Translations under genes and position numbers: made by a program
Notes under the pieces: model-generated
Databases searched by the model: none
Seen by the model: only the letters and a program-made list of their open reading frames with translations
Told to the model about the DNA's origin: nothing
Assembly: GCA_035222895.1 (NCBI GenBank)
Contig: JAVYIG010000703.1
Span: 248,001 to 312,000, forward strand
DNA: 64,000 nt
Reading direction: 5' to 3'
Source: Strongylocentrotus droebachiensis
Lineage: Eukaryota > Echinodermata > Echinoidea > Camarodonta > Strongylocentrotidae
In this document: piece after piece, positions 20,043 through 31,266 of the stretch
Position numbering within the stretch: position 1 is the first letter of the stretch
Layout of the letters: each line of letters opens with the position of its first letter

Positions 20043-21179
20043 TTTATTTTTCTTATTTCGACCCACTTTTTTGTTAGCATGATAACTTTGTAATGGTTCA
20101 TTCAAATGCTTTGAAATTTAGCACACATATGTATAGGCATATGGACATAACACAGTAAGGTTTTCAACCTTGACCTTGACTGATGACGTCATCTAGGCGC
20201 CATTTTGTGAAATTTTCTGAAAATTTACTCATGATCATATCTTCATAACCAAAAGGTATTTCTCATTCATATTTATCATGATTAAGGTCAATATCAGTCC
20301 GGTCAATTTCATGTCCAAAAACGCGCGCGTGCGCGTAAGTCCGCGCGTCAGTGCGCGCGCAAAAAAATTTAATGCTCAAAATCGTCTCAAATTTATTTTG
20401 CATACGTTTCAGGTCATTTTAAGCATTTTATAAAAAAATCGCGCACGCGCGCATGCGCGCGCGTTTTCGCGCGTACACCATTACAAAACATAGAATCGCC
20501 ATTTTTTTTCTTTTATAATATTTCTCATATTTTTTCGAGGAATTTGATACCATGTTTATCTCTTTATGACCTTTAATAACAAGATGAGCGTCAATTCAAG
20601 ATAAATGTCTGTGCGCGCGAGCTCTTTTAATACATAGCATATATGGGCAAAAACATGCCTATACAAAATCCATTATAGCTCTTTGAAATGAACCGTGACC
20701 TTCAATTTGTTTTCATATTTAGATAGAGTATGAGTCGGAGATATGATTCCACGTCTCATTTGGCCATTAAGTGTATCGTGACATCATCATAATGGCCTTG
20801 GAACTCAAAATACGTATTTGCATATTATGACGTCAGCATATTTATGGAAAATTGACTGTATCCCTGTAAATATTGATCGATTTTCTTCCAAATTTCGATA
20901 TGTTGTAGCTAAGATAATTCTCTACAAGTTTAATGATAACCATTTTTCATTTTGATGACGTCATCAGAGTAAAAATTACGATTAAAGGGCACATAACAGA
21001 AATTTCTTAAGTTGCGTGTCATGACTATAGAAGGTGAATTTCGTTCACGTAATGAATCTACATGATATTGTTTTTAAAAAAAAATTAAGCAGTATCTCGC
21101 TTATTTTTGCTTTTTTTGTTTTTAAATTTTAGTTGACCAGCCCACCTATACTTGTTCCAAACAAGTATTATATATCTAG
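20043..21179 (+). mobile_element. Helitron-like element E7 (class 2)
   Basis: The head is a diverged class 2 form (ATTTCGACCCACTTTTTTG) at about 20054. The body has TGACGTCATCTAGG at about 20183, CG blocks at about 20320-20360 and 20437-20475, and a late region with AAGGGCACATAACAG. It ends with CCCACCTATACTTGTTCC, the class 2 hairpin and CTAG at 21176-21179, followed by T. Length is 1137 bp. Confidence 0.75.
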
Positions 21180-21197
21180 TTATTATTATTATTTATT

Positions 21198-21330
21198 AGG
21201 TGATACGTATGAAATATACGTATCACCTTTTGATTTCGTCAAGATTTTTATTATTTATTTATTTATTTATTTATTAGGTGATACGTAACGAAGTCTACGT
21301 ATCACCTTTTGATTTCGTCAAGATTTTTAT
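21198..21330. repeat. two palindromic units between E7 and E8
   Basis: Palindromes start at 21198 (TGAAAT centre) and 21276 (AACGAAGTC centre), each followed by TTTTGATTTCGTCAAGATTT and a (TTTA)n spacer. Confidence 0.85.
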
Positions 21331-22544
21331 TTATTATTATTTATTATTTATTATTCTTCCTCGATTTTGTTCGCAGGATATCTCAAGATTGAATAAAGCC
21401 ATTGTCATGAAACTTTCATTGATGATAGATCTTAGTCTAACTTAGAACTGCGTGACTTTTCAAAGACTCAAAATCATCGTGACGTCATCCAGGCGCCATT
21501 TTGTGAAAATCAACTTATGATCATATCTTCATAACGGAAAGTAATTTTTCATTCATATTTATCATGAATAAGATCAATATCCGTCCGGTCAATTACAGGT
21601 CAATAAACGTGCGCAAATGCGCGCGTGCGCGTTGGTCCGCGCGTTTACGCGCGCGCAAAAATTTAAAATGCTCTAAATCATCCCAAATTTTTTTGGCATA
21701 CGTTTCAGGCCATATGGAGCATTTGACAAAAAATCGCGCTCACGTGCATGCGCGCGCGTTTTTTGCGCGTAATAGCATTTTGCAACATAGAATCGCCGAA
21801 TTTTCTCTATCATCTTATTTGGCACATTTTTTCAAGCATTTTGATAACTTTTTCATCTTTTAATAACGCAATGAGCGTCCGTCAAAGTTGACAGTGCGCG
21901 CGGACCTGCGTTATCCTTATCCACAATACATGAGCAAAAACATGCCTATACAAAATTCTTTGTAACCCTTTAGAATAGATAGGAACTCCCAATATTTTTG
22001 TCATATTTAGATAGATTATGAGTCGTAAATATGATTTTATGTCTCATTTGACCTTCAATTAACTCATGACGTCACCATAATGTCCTCCAAACTCAAAAAT
22101 TTAATTTGCATGTTATGACGTCAGCATATTTTTTGAAAATTGATTGTATCTCTGTAAATATTGATTGATTTTCTTTCAAATTTCGATATGTTCTAGCTGA
22201 AACAATTTTCTACAAATATAGTGTCCACAATTTTTCATTTTGACAAATGGATCATGGCGTATTTTTGCGATTAAAGGAGGCATGTCAATTTTTCACATTT
22301 TGCGTGTATTCTCTATAGGAAAGGACTTTTTCTCAAAACTGGATTCTACCTTCCTGTCTTTCACGAGCAAAATCTCCGTTGTCTTAGCTTAGTTTTTGCT
22401 GAGCTTCGAATATGTTGTAGCTGAGACAATAGTCTATCACACGTGTGACTTTCATTTTTCGATCAGATGCCGGGATTATGCTCATATTTCACTTGCAAAG
22501 TAGGATTTGAGAATTCCATTTCCCGTTTACGTGTAATCGCTATG

Positions 22545-22618
22545 GGAAATGTCTTGGTATATCGGTAACGCACTTGACTTCCAACCTCGAGATCCATGGT
22601 TCGAGTCCGGGTGTCTCC
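22545..22618 (+). pseudogene. tRNA-like sequence, copy 2 (in E8)
   Basis: Same layout as copy 1: acceptor GGAAATG and TGTCTCC, box A-like TGGTATATCGGTAACGC, loop region CTTCCAACC and box B GGTTCGAGTCC. It is flanked on both sides by the same sequence as in E4, so it moved with the element and did not insert separately. Confidence 0.55.
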
Positions 22619-23061
22619 AACAATATTTGTCTTCATTTTATTTGTTGACCTTTCACTGTACCATCTCCTTTGAGTATTAAAACACGTTGAATCGCAAATA
22701 ATGTAATAAATAACCCAATTTTCTTTATTATTACCCTATTTTCACTTAATCCATTACTTTTTGCTTTTAATCCCTATGGGAGATGACTTTTTCTCAAATC
22801 TGGATTCTACATTCCTGTGTTTTGAGCAATATCGCCGATATTTCTGCTTGGATTTTGTTGATTTTTCAGTATGTTGTAGCTGAGATAAGTTTCCACGAGA
22901 TTTATGTAGACTATCTAACATTATCATGACGTTATCATAGTCAAAAATTCAATCATAGGTGACATGTCAATTATCATATATAACAATCCTCAATCGGATA
23001 CCTGAAGGGGGCGCTATACCACTTTCAATCATGGTCATCTGGAAGGCATTGTTCTCAATTG

Positions 23062-23235
23062 CATCTCTCTCTCTCCTCTCTCTTGCTCTTTTACTTCTCC
23101 TCTCATGTTCTGCCCCTCTCCTTTTTTGGTCTGTCTCTGCATCTATTTATCTCTCTTCTCTTTCACCCTCTCCCTCCCTCTCTCTCTCTCTCTTGCCTTG
23201 CGTCCCTCTTATTCTCTTGGTCTGTCTTCCTCTGC
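23062..23235. repeat. CT-rich polypyrimidine tract in E8
   Basis: Counterpart of the tract in E4, with the same flanks and a slightly different repeat count. Frames across it (22959-23246, 23059-23253, 23105-23302) are compositional. Confidence 0.85.
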
Positions 23236-23388
23236 TTTACAGTTGAAAATTGACTCATGGATAGACCATAATGGGAGTAGTAAACGAAATATGAAATCGT
23301 AAAAATGCGTTCTTTATTATGTTACACATGAGCATACGTATCACCTAATTCGTCAAAGTGACGAATTAAAGTCTAGTTATTTATTATT

Positions 23389-24670
23389 ATTCTTCCTCGA
23401 ATTTGTTCGCAGGATATCTCAAGACTGAATAAAGCTATTATCATGAAACTTGCCATGATGATAGACCTTAGTCTAACTTAGAACTGCGTGACTTTTTAGA
23501 GAGTCAAATTTATTGTGACGTCATCCAGGCGCCATTTTGTGAAAATCAACTTATGATCATATCTTCATAACGGAAAGGAATTTCCCGTTTATAATTATCA
23601 GGATTAAGATTAATATCCGTCCGGTCAATTTCAGGTCAATAAATGCGCGCAAAAATGCGCGTACGCGTTTGTGCGCGCGTAAACGCGCGCGTAAAATTTT
23701 AAATTGCTCAAAATTGTCTTAAATTTTTTTTGCATACGTTTTAGGCCATTATAAGCTTTTCATAAAAAATCGCGCAAAACACGCATTTTTACGCGTTTTC
23801 GTTCGTCACGGCCGAACGAAAAATAATTACTCCTCAATTTGTTTTGACAGGATATTCCTCATATTCTTCTGAACAATTTGATACCATGTTCATCTCTTTA
23901 TCACTATTAATAACGGAAAGAGCGTCCGTTGAAGATAAATATCCGTGCTTGCGAGCTCATGTATTACATAGCATATATGGGCAAAAACATGCCTATAAAA
24001 AGTACATCAATGAATAAGGACTGCCAACTTTTTTCTTCATATTTAGATAGAGTATGAGTCGGAGATATGATTTCATGTCTCATTTGGCCATTAAGTATAT
24101 TTTTACATAATCGTATTGACCTTGGAACTCAAAATACGAATTTGCATATTATGACGTCAACATATTTACGGAAATTGATTGTATCTCTGCTAATATTGAT
24201 CAATTTTCTTCTAAATTTTAATATGTGGTAGCTGAGGAAATTCTTCACAAGATTATTACAAATATTTATTCAAATTGATGACGTCATGAGATTTTTTCTT
24301 AATATGCGTCTTATGCCTATGGGAGGGGATTGATACTACATTCCAGTCTAGACTTGTTCATTATGTTGCGTATGTAGTGCGTCGAAATATCAGTTCAATG
24401 ATTGGAAGGCTCTGCAATCAGGCAAAAATTTGAGCTTGTTTTAGTAAATTAATAGTTTAATCATGTAACAATTGTCTATTGAATACCTGAAGGGGGCGCT
24501 ATACCACTTTTAATCATTGTCATCGTCATTTAAAACCAACAAATCATCATCATCAATATCGTCATTATCGTATTCATGAATATTATCATTAGATCATCAT
24601 CGGCACACTTTCATGATACAAAAATAGCTACGTATCACCTAATTCGTCAAAATAACGAATTAAAGTCTAG
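23389..24670 (+). mobile_element. Helitron-like element E9
   Basis: The head is at 23389, 13 bp after the CTAG of E8. The body resembles E2 and the satellite unit in the middle (CGTCACGGCCGAACGAAAAA at about 23805) and E3 in the last third (TACATTCCAGTCTAGACTTG, then GGGGGCGCTATACCAC). The hairpin is slightly degenerate (TAATTCGT and ACGAATTA). CTAG lies at 24667-24670, followed by T. Length is about 1.28 kb. Confidence 0.75.
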
Positions 24671-24672
24671 TT

Positions 24673-24704
24673 AGGTGATACGTAACGAAGTCAACGTATC
24701 ACCT
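24673..24704. repeat. single palindromic unit between E9 and E10
   Basis: The arms AGGTGATACGT and ACGTATCACCT begin two bases after the CTAG of E9. The next bases are ATTGATTTCGTCAAGATTTT. Confidence 0.9.
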
Positions 24705-25928
24705 ATTGATTTCGTCAAGATTTTTATTTATTATTTATTCTTCCTCGAATTTGTTCGCAGGATATCTCAAGACTGAATAAAGCCCTTATCATAAAAAACT
24801 TGCCAAGATGATAGATCTTGGTCTAACTTAGAACTGCGTGAAATTTCAGAGAGTCAAAATTATCGTGACGTCATCCAGGCGCCATTTTGTGAAAATCAAC
24901 TTATGACCATATCTTCATAACGGAAATGTATTTCTCATTCATAATTATCACGATTAAGATCAATATCCGTCCGGTCAATTTCAGGTCAATAAACGTGCGC
25001 AAATGCGTGCGTGCGCGTTTGTGCGCGCGTTTACGCGCGCGCAAAAATTTAAAATGCTCCAAATCATCCCAAATTTTTTTTGCATACGTTTCAGGCCATA
25101 TGGAGCATTTAATAAAAAAATTACGCACACGCGCATGCGCGCGCGTTTTCGCGCGTACTGGCATTTTGCAACATAGAATCGCCGATTTTTTTCTGTCATC
25201 ATATTCGGTACATTTTTCCAAGCATTTTGATAATTTGTTCACCTTTTATTAACGCAATGAGCGTCCGTCAAAGTTGACAGCACGCGCTGATTTGCGTTAT
25301 CTTTATCCACAATACATTTGCAAAAACATGCCTATATAAAATTCATTGTAACTCTTTAGAATAGATAGAAACTCCTAATATTTTTTCATATTTAGATAGA
25401 TTATGAGTCGGAGATATGATTTCATGTCTCATTTGACCCTCAATTAACTCATGACGTCATCATAATGGCCTCCGAACTAAAAAAAATAATTTGCATATTA
25501 TGACGTCAGCAATTTTTGGAAAATTGATTGTATCTCTGTAAATATGGATCAATTTTCTTTTTAATTTTGATATGTTCTAGCTGAGACAATTTTCTACAAA
25601 TGTAGTTTTCACAATTTTTATTTTTGACAAAAGTATCATGGTGTATTTTTGCGATTAAAAGAGGCATGTCAATTTTTCGCATTTTGTGTGTATTCTCTAA
25701 GGGACATGACTTTTTCTCAAAACTGGATTCTACACTCCTGTCTTTCGTGAGCAAAATCTCCGTTGTTTTAGCTTTGTTTTCGCTGAGCTTTGGATATGTT
25801 GTAGCTGAGACAATGAGCTATCAAAATTGTGCCTTTTATTTTTCGATTAGATGCCGGGATCATGCTCATATTTCACTTGCAAAGTAGGATTTCTGAATTC
25901 CATTTCCCGTTTACGTGTAATCGCTATG

Positions 25929-26002
25929 GGAGATGTTTTGGTATATCGGTAACGCACTTGACTTCCAACCTCGAGATCCCTGGTTCGAGTCCGGGTGTCT
26001 CC
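25929..26002 (+). pseudogene. tRNA-like sequence, copy 3 (in E10)
   Basis: The best-preserved copy: the acceptor arms GGAGATG and TGTCTCC pair at all seven positions with two G-T wobbles. The T stem CCTGG/CCGGG pairs at five positions with one wobble around TTCGAGT. The anticodon arm reads CTTGACTTCCAACCTCGAG, pairing five bases around a 9-nt loop, or four around a 7-nt loop. The D arm is weak. No CCA is encoded and the downstream T-run is long. Confidence 0.6.
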
Positions 26003-26317
26003 AACACTTTTTTTTTTCATTTTTTTTTCCTTTTGACCTTCACTGTACCATCTCCTTTGATTATTTAAACACGTAGATTCGCAAATAATGTCATAAATAA
26101 CCCTTTTTACTTTATTATTACCCTATTTTCACTTAATCCATTACTTTTTGCGTGTAATCCCTAAGGGAGATGATTTTTTCTAAAATCTGGAGTCTACATT
26201 CCTGTCTTTTGCGAGCAATATCGCCGTTATTTCTGCTTGGATGTTGTTGATTTTTGAGTATGTTGTAGCTGAGACTATATGCTATCTAAATCAACCCTCA
26301 TTTTTTCAATAAGATGT

Positions 26318-26392
26318 CATGATCGCGCTCATGATCATGATCATGATCATCATGATCATCATTATCATAATGATGATAATCATTTATCAATT
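26318..26392. repeat. ATGATC/ATC simple repeat with palindromes
   Basis: Repeated ATGATC and ATCATT words form nested palindromes such as ATGATCATGATCAT and ATTATCATAATGATGATAAT. It is probably an expanded form of the ATCATCATC stretch seen near the 3' ends of E3, E9 and E12. Confidence 0.8.
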
Positions 26393-26703
26393 ACATTTTT
26401 ATTTCTTTGAATAAGATACAAATCGTCAAAAGGTGTTCTTCATGATGTAAATCAGAGTCAAATGTGTAACTGGATACTGCACAGGGTCAAAGGTCATATA
26501 TTGTTTCAATCTATCTTCCCTAGATCCATGATGATCAAGGAGACACAATTTAATCTTGACATATGAATAGATCATAATGGGAGAAGCATATGAATGGGAG
26601 AAGCATTTTACAAAATAATATATCGTGTAATGCATTATTCGTTATGTAGACCATTATCATACGTATCACCTAATTCGTCTAAGTGACGAATTAAAGTCTA
26701 GTT

Positions 26704-26733
26704 AGGTGATACGTATAAGTATACGTATCACCT
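26704..26733. repeat. single palindromic unit between E10 and E11
   Basis: The arms are AGGTGATACGTATA-type and the centre is short (AGTAT). It begins two bases after the CTAG of E10 and is followed by a long (TTTA)n run to about 26797. Confidence 0.9.
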
Positions 26734-26754
26734 TTTGATTTCGTCAAGATTTTT

Positions 26755-26788
<34 letters not shown>

Positions 26789-26797
26789 TTTATTATT

Positions 26798-28166
26798 ATT
26801 CTTCCTCAATTTTGTTCGCAGGATATCTCAAGAATGGCAAAAGCCATTGTCATGAAACTTTCAATGATGATAGATCTTAGTCTAACTTAGAACTGCATGA
26901 CTTTTCAAAGACTCAAAATTATCGTGACGTCATCCAGGCGCCATTTTGTAAAAATCAACTTATGATCATATCTTCATAACGGAAAGTAATTTTTCATTCA
27001 TATTTATCATGAATAAGATCAATATCCTTCCGGTCCATTTCAGATCAAAAAACGTGCGCAAATCTGCGCGTACGCGTTTGTGCGCGCGTTTACGTGCGCG
27101 CAAAAAATTTAAAATGCTCCAAATCATTCCTAATTTTTTTTGCATACGTTTCAAGCCATATGGAGCATTTGACAAAAAAATCACTCAAACGCGCATGCGC
27201 ACGCGTTTTTTGCGTGTTCTGGCGTTTTACAACATATAATCGCCAAATTTTCTCAGTCATCATGTTTGGCACAATTTTTCAAGCATTTTGATACCATGTT
27301 CATCTCTTTATCACTATTAATAACGGAATGAGCGTCCGTTCAAGATAAATATCCGTGTGCGCGAGCTCATGTATTACATAGTATATATGGGCAAAAACAT
27401 GCCTATAAAAAGTCCATTGGGATGAATAAGGACTGTCAAGTTTTTTTCATATTTTGATAGAGTATGAGTCGGAGATATGATTTCATAGCTCATTTGGCCC
27501 TCAAATACTTCTTGACGTCATCATAATGGCCTTGGAAGTCAAAATACAAAATTGCATATTATGACGTCATTATATTTTTTGAAAATTTAGTGTATTTCTC
27601 ATAATATTGACTGATTTTCTTCCAAATTGCGGTATCTTGTAGCTTAGGAAATTGCCTACAAGATCAAAACACACTGCTTTTTATTTTAATGACGTCATTA
27701 TAGTACAAAATTCAATTAAAGGCCACATGTCAGAATTTTCTCAATTTGCGTGTTATGTCTATGGAAGGTGAAATTCGTTCACATCATGAATCTACATGAT
27801 ATTGATCTTTGAGCACTATCTAGCTTATTTGTGCTTTATGTTCTCCAAAATTTTGATACGGCGTAGCTAAGCAAATTATCTATAAGAATGATGTACATTA
27901 TTTATCATTTTGATGACATTATCATAGTGAAAATTTCAATTAAAGGCGACATGTCAGAATTTTCTTAGTTTGCGTGTTTGGCGACTTTTTCTGAAATCCT
28001 GATTCTACAAATCTCTATCGAATACCTGAAGGGGGCGCTATACCACTCTTAATCATGGTCTTTATCGTATTTATGATCATTATCATGAGATCATCATCGG
28101 CACACTTTCATGATAACAAAATAGCACGTATCACCTAATTCGTCAAAGTGACGAATTAAAGTCTAG
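26798..28166 (+). mobile_element. Helitron-like element E11
   Basis: The head is at 26798 (TTCCTCAATTTTG variant). The first 450 bp resembles E8. From about 27290 it resembles E2 and the satellite unit (TTAAAGGCCACATGTCAGAA, GATCTTTGAGCACTATCTAG), so it is a mosaic of two subfamilies. The GGGGGCGCTATACCAC block lies at about 28031. It ends with hairpin arms TAATTCGTC and GACGAATTA and CTAG at 28163-28166, followed by T. Confidence 0.75.
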
Positions 28167-28168
28167 TT

Positions 28169-28275
28169 AGGTGATACGTAACGAAGTCTACGTATCACCT
28201 TTTGATTTCGTCAAGATTTTTATTAGGTGATACGTATGAAATATACGTATCACCTTTTGATTTCGTCAAGATTTT
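28169..28275. repeat. two palindromic units between E11 and E12
   Basis: Palindromes start at 28169 (AACGAAGTC centre) and 28225 (TGAAAT centre). The spacing of 56 bp is the shortest seen, because the TTATT spacer is nearly absent. Confidence 0.9.
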
Positions 28276-28306
28276 CTTTATTATTATTATTATTTTTATT
28301 TTTATT

Positions 28307-29752
28307 ATTCTTCCTCGAATTTGTTCGCAGGATATCTCAAGACTGAATAAAGTCATTGTCATGAATCTTTCAATGATGATAGATCTTAGTCTAACTTAGA
28401 ACTGCATGACTTTTCAATGACTCAAGTTCATCGTGACGTCATCTAGGCGCCATTTTGTGAAAATCAACTTATGATCATAACGGATGGTAATTTCTCATTC
28501 GTATTTATCAGGATTAAGATCAATATCTGTCCGGTCAATTTCACGTCAATAAATGCGCGCAAACATGCGCGTACGCGTACGTGCGCGCATTAACGCGCGC
28601 GTAAAATTTAAAATTGCTCAAAATCGTCTTAAATTTTGTTTGCATACGTTTTATGCAATTATAAGCATTTCATAAAAAATCGCGCAAACGCGCAGTTTTG
28701 CGAGTTTTCGTTCGTCATGGCCGAACGCAAAAAAATTTATGACAGGATATTCCTCATAATTTTCACAACAATTTGATACCATATTTATCTCTTTATCACT
28801 ATTAATAACGGAATGAGCGTCCGTTCGAAATAACTGTCCGTACGCGCGAGTTTTGTAATACATAGCATATATGGGCAAAAACATTCCTATAAAAAGTCCA
28901 TCATAGCTCTTTGGGATGCCTAGAGACTCCCCATTCTTTTTTTCATTTTTAAATAGAGTATAAGTCGGAGATATGATTTCATGTCTCATTTGGCCATTAA
29001 GTATATTTTAACATAACCATATTGACCTTGGAACTCAAAATACGAATTTGCATATTATGACGTCAGCATATTTACGGAAAATGAATGTATCTCAGCAAAT
29101 ATTGATCAATTTTCTTCTAAATTTTGATATGTTGTAGCTGAGACAATTCTTCACAAGATTGTTATCAATATTTATTCATTTTGATGACGTCATTATGGTG
29201 AAAATTGCGATTAAAGGCGACATATGTCAGATTTTTGCTTAATATGCGTGTTATGCCTATGGGAGGTTATTGATACTACATTCCAGTCTAGACTTGTTCA
29301 TTATATTGCGTATGTAGTGCGTCGAAATATCAGTTCAATGATTGGTAGGCTCTGCAATCAGGCGAAAATTTGAGCTTGTTTAGTAAATTAATAGTTTAAT
29401 CATATAACAAACCATATCGAATACCTGAAGGGGGCGCTATACCACTTTTAATCATGGTCATCGTCATTTAAAACCAAAAAATTATGCATTCAATATATTT
29501 GCTTAAATTCGTTTATTATCTGTTTAAAATTATATACACATAAAATATTGTATCAAACCATATTATGTTCATGAAAATGTATGATTAAAAAAAGAAAAAA
29601 GATGCAGAAACAAATAAATCAAATCAAATCAAATCAATTATCGTCATTATCGATTTAATGAATATTATCATTAGATCATCATCAGCACACTTTCATGATA
29701 CAAAAATAGCTACGTATCACCTAATTCGTCAAAGTGACGAATTAAAGTCTAG
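28307..29752 (+). mobile_element. Helitron-like element E12, last element before the satellite
   Basis: The head is at 28307. The body resembles E3 and E9, including the TACATTCCAGTCTAGACTTG block at about 29277 and GGGGGCGCTATACCAC at about 29430. It is interrupted by a small retroposon (about 29483-29636). It ends with hairpin arms TAATTCGTC and GACGAATTA and CTAG at 29749-29752, followed by T. The satellite array starts right after it. Confidence 0.75.
29483..29636 (+). mobile_element. 3' fragment of a retroposon with (AAATC)n tail
   Basis: About 155 bp is present here and absent at the same place in E3 and E9, where AAACCAAAA is followed directly by TCATCATC. The insert ends AACAAATAAATCAAATCAAA with a pentanucleotide tail, typical of the 3' end of a 5'-truncated CR1-like non-LTR element or a SINE using that tail. 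No clean target-site duplication is visible, and a few bases of the host element are missing. Confidence 0.6.
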
Positions 29753-31005
29753 TTATTATTTATTATTAGGTGATACGTAACGAAGTCTACGTATCACCTA
29801 TTGATTTCGTCAAGATTTTCTTTTTTATTCTTCCTCGAATTTGTTCGCAGGATATCTCAAGACTTAATAAAGCCATAATCATGAATCTTTCAATGATGCT
29901 AGATCTTAGTCTAACTTAGAACTGCGTGACTTTTCAAAGACTCAAAGTCATCGTGACGTCATCCAGACGCCATTTTGTGAAAATCAACTTATGATCATAT
30001 CTTCATAACGGAAAGTCATTTCTCATTCATATTTGTCATGATCAAGGTCAATATTGGTCGGGTTAAATTTCAGGTCAATAAATGCGCGCAAAAATGCGCG
30101 TACGCGTAGGTGCGCGCGTTAACGCGCGCGTAAAATTTTAAATTGCTCAAAATCGTCTTAAATTTTTTTTGCATACGTTTCAGGCCATTATAAGCATTTC
30201 ATAAAAAATCGCGCAAAACACGCATTTTTGGACGTTTTTGTTCGTCACGGCCGAACGAAAAATAATTCCTCCGCAAAAACTTTTGACAGGATATTCCTCA
30301 TAATTTTCCGAACAATTTGATACCAAGTTTATCTCTTTATCACTATTAATAACGGAATGAGCGTCCGTTCAAGATAACCGTCCGCACGCGCGATTTTTGT
30401 ATTACATAGCGTATATGGGCAAAAACATGCCCATAAAAAGTCCATTGATATGAATAAGGACTGCCAATTTTTTTTCCATATTTAGATAGAGTATGAGTCG
30501 AAGGTATGATTTCATATCTCATTTGGCCATTAAGTACATCTTGACGTCATCATAATGGCCTTGGAAGTCAAAAATACAAAAATGCATATTATGACGTCAT
30601 TATGTTTATGGAAAATTTAGTGTATTTCTCTTAATATTCATCGATTCTCTTCTAGGTTTTAATATGTTGTAGTCGAGGCAATCGTCTTTGAGATCAGTCT
30701 ACACCAATTTTCATTTAAATGATGTCATCATAGTACAAAATTCAATTAAAGGCCACATGTCAGAATTTTCGTCATTTGCGTGTTATGTCTATGGAGGGTG
30801 AATTTTGTCCACACTATGAATCTACATCGCATCCATCTTTCAGCACTATCTCGCTCATTTGTGCTTTGTTTTCTCCCAAATTTGGATATGTTATAGCTGA
30901 GACCATGGGCTATAAAAAAGGGTGACTTTGTTTTTTAATCAGATGTTGGGATCATGTTACAATTTTCGATCGAAAGTTGAAATTGCAAATTTTGAAGGAA
31001 TAGTT
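29753..31005 (+). repeat. satellite copy 1, junction copy
   Basis: The satellite begins after the CTAG end of E12, with homology starting at about 29760 in TTTATTATTAGG. It has palindrome 2 (from 29768) but not palindrome 1, and differs from most copies by a T in GACTTAATAAAG and by the pair of variants ATATTCATCG and CTAGGTTTT late in the unit. Confidence 0.9.
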
Positions 31006-31037
31006 AGGTGATACGTAACGAAGTCAACGTATCACCT
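31006..31037. repeat. palindrome 1 of the satellite unit (representative)
   Basis: The arms AGGTGATACGT and ACGTATCACCT (11 bp) surround AACGAAGTCA. They are followed by TTTTGTTTTCGTCAAG, a variant seen only in the array. Repeats at every unit start. Confidence 0.9.
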
Positions 31038-31072
31038 TTTGTTTTCGTCAAGATTTTTCTTTATTTATTATT

Positions 31073-31104
31073 AGGTGATACGTAACGAAGTCTACGTATC
31101 ACCT
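31073..31104. repeat. palindrome 2 of the satellite unit (representative)
   Basis: The arms AGGTGATACGTA and TACGTATCACCT (12 bp) surround ACGAAGTC, 67 bp after palindrome 1. The next bases are ATTGATTTCGTCAAG, as in the single unit between E3 and E4. Confidence 0.9.
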
Positions 31105-31258
31105 ATTGATTTCGTCAAGATTTTCTTTTTTATTCTTCCTCGAATTTGTTCGCAGGATATCTCAAGACTGAATAAAGCCATAATCATGAATCTTTCAATG
31201 ATGCTAGATCTTAGTCTAACTTAGAACTGCGTGACTTTTCAAAGACTCAAAGTCATCG

Positions 31259-31266
31259 TGACGTCA
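31259..31266. promoter_or_regulatory. CRE-like TGACGTCA, first site of the unit
   Basis: A perfect CRE/ATF octamer. The same octamer recurs in the same unit at 31847-31854 and 31897-31904, and at equivalent places in each full copy, giving about 75 or more sites in the array. The octamer is conserved in most E elements too. Whether any bZIP protein binds here is unknown. Confidence 0.5.

Larger units (their letters stand above)
21353..23376 (+). mobile_element. Helitron-like element E8 with tRNA-like insert
   Basis: A near full-length sister of E4: same order, same tRNA-like insert (22545-22618), same GGGGGCGCTATACCAC block (about 23008) and the same CT-rich tract. It ends with hairpin arms TAATTCGTC and GACGAATTA and CTAG at 23373-23376, followed by T. 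It differs from E4 by scattered substitutions, so the pair diverged well before the satellite copies did. Confidence 0.75.
24737..26701 (+). mobile_element. Helitron-like element E10 with tRNA-like insert
   Basis: The head is at 24737. The first half is like E4 and E8, with the third tRNA-like copy at 25929-26002. After that it diverges: it lacks the CT-rich tract and instead carries a run of ATGATC/ATC repeats at about 26318-26392. It ends with hairpin arms TAATTCGTC and GACGAATTA (loop TAAGT) and CTAG at 26698-26701, followed by T. Confidence 0.75.

Noticed and set aside
11116..26068. Recurring ORF with GHDFFSKLDSTF in E1, E6 and E10
   Set aside because: Again a repeat-borne frame without a consistent start or stop, broken in other copies.
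15749..27239. Recurring ORF starting KINIRPVNFRSINVR in E4, E8, E10 and E11
   Set aside because: The similarity comes from the repeated DNA. The frame ends at different places, the opposite strand is also open across the CG block (for example 24901-25242), and the satellite copies do not preserve it.
8912..29752. LTR retrotransposon or classical TIR transposon as source of the repeated elements
   Set aside because: No TG...CA long terminal repeats, primer binding site or target-site duplications were seen. The constant feature is the 3' hairpin with TCTAG and T, which fits Helitron-like elements better. The 5' terminus remains unresolved.
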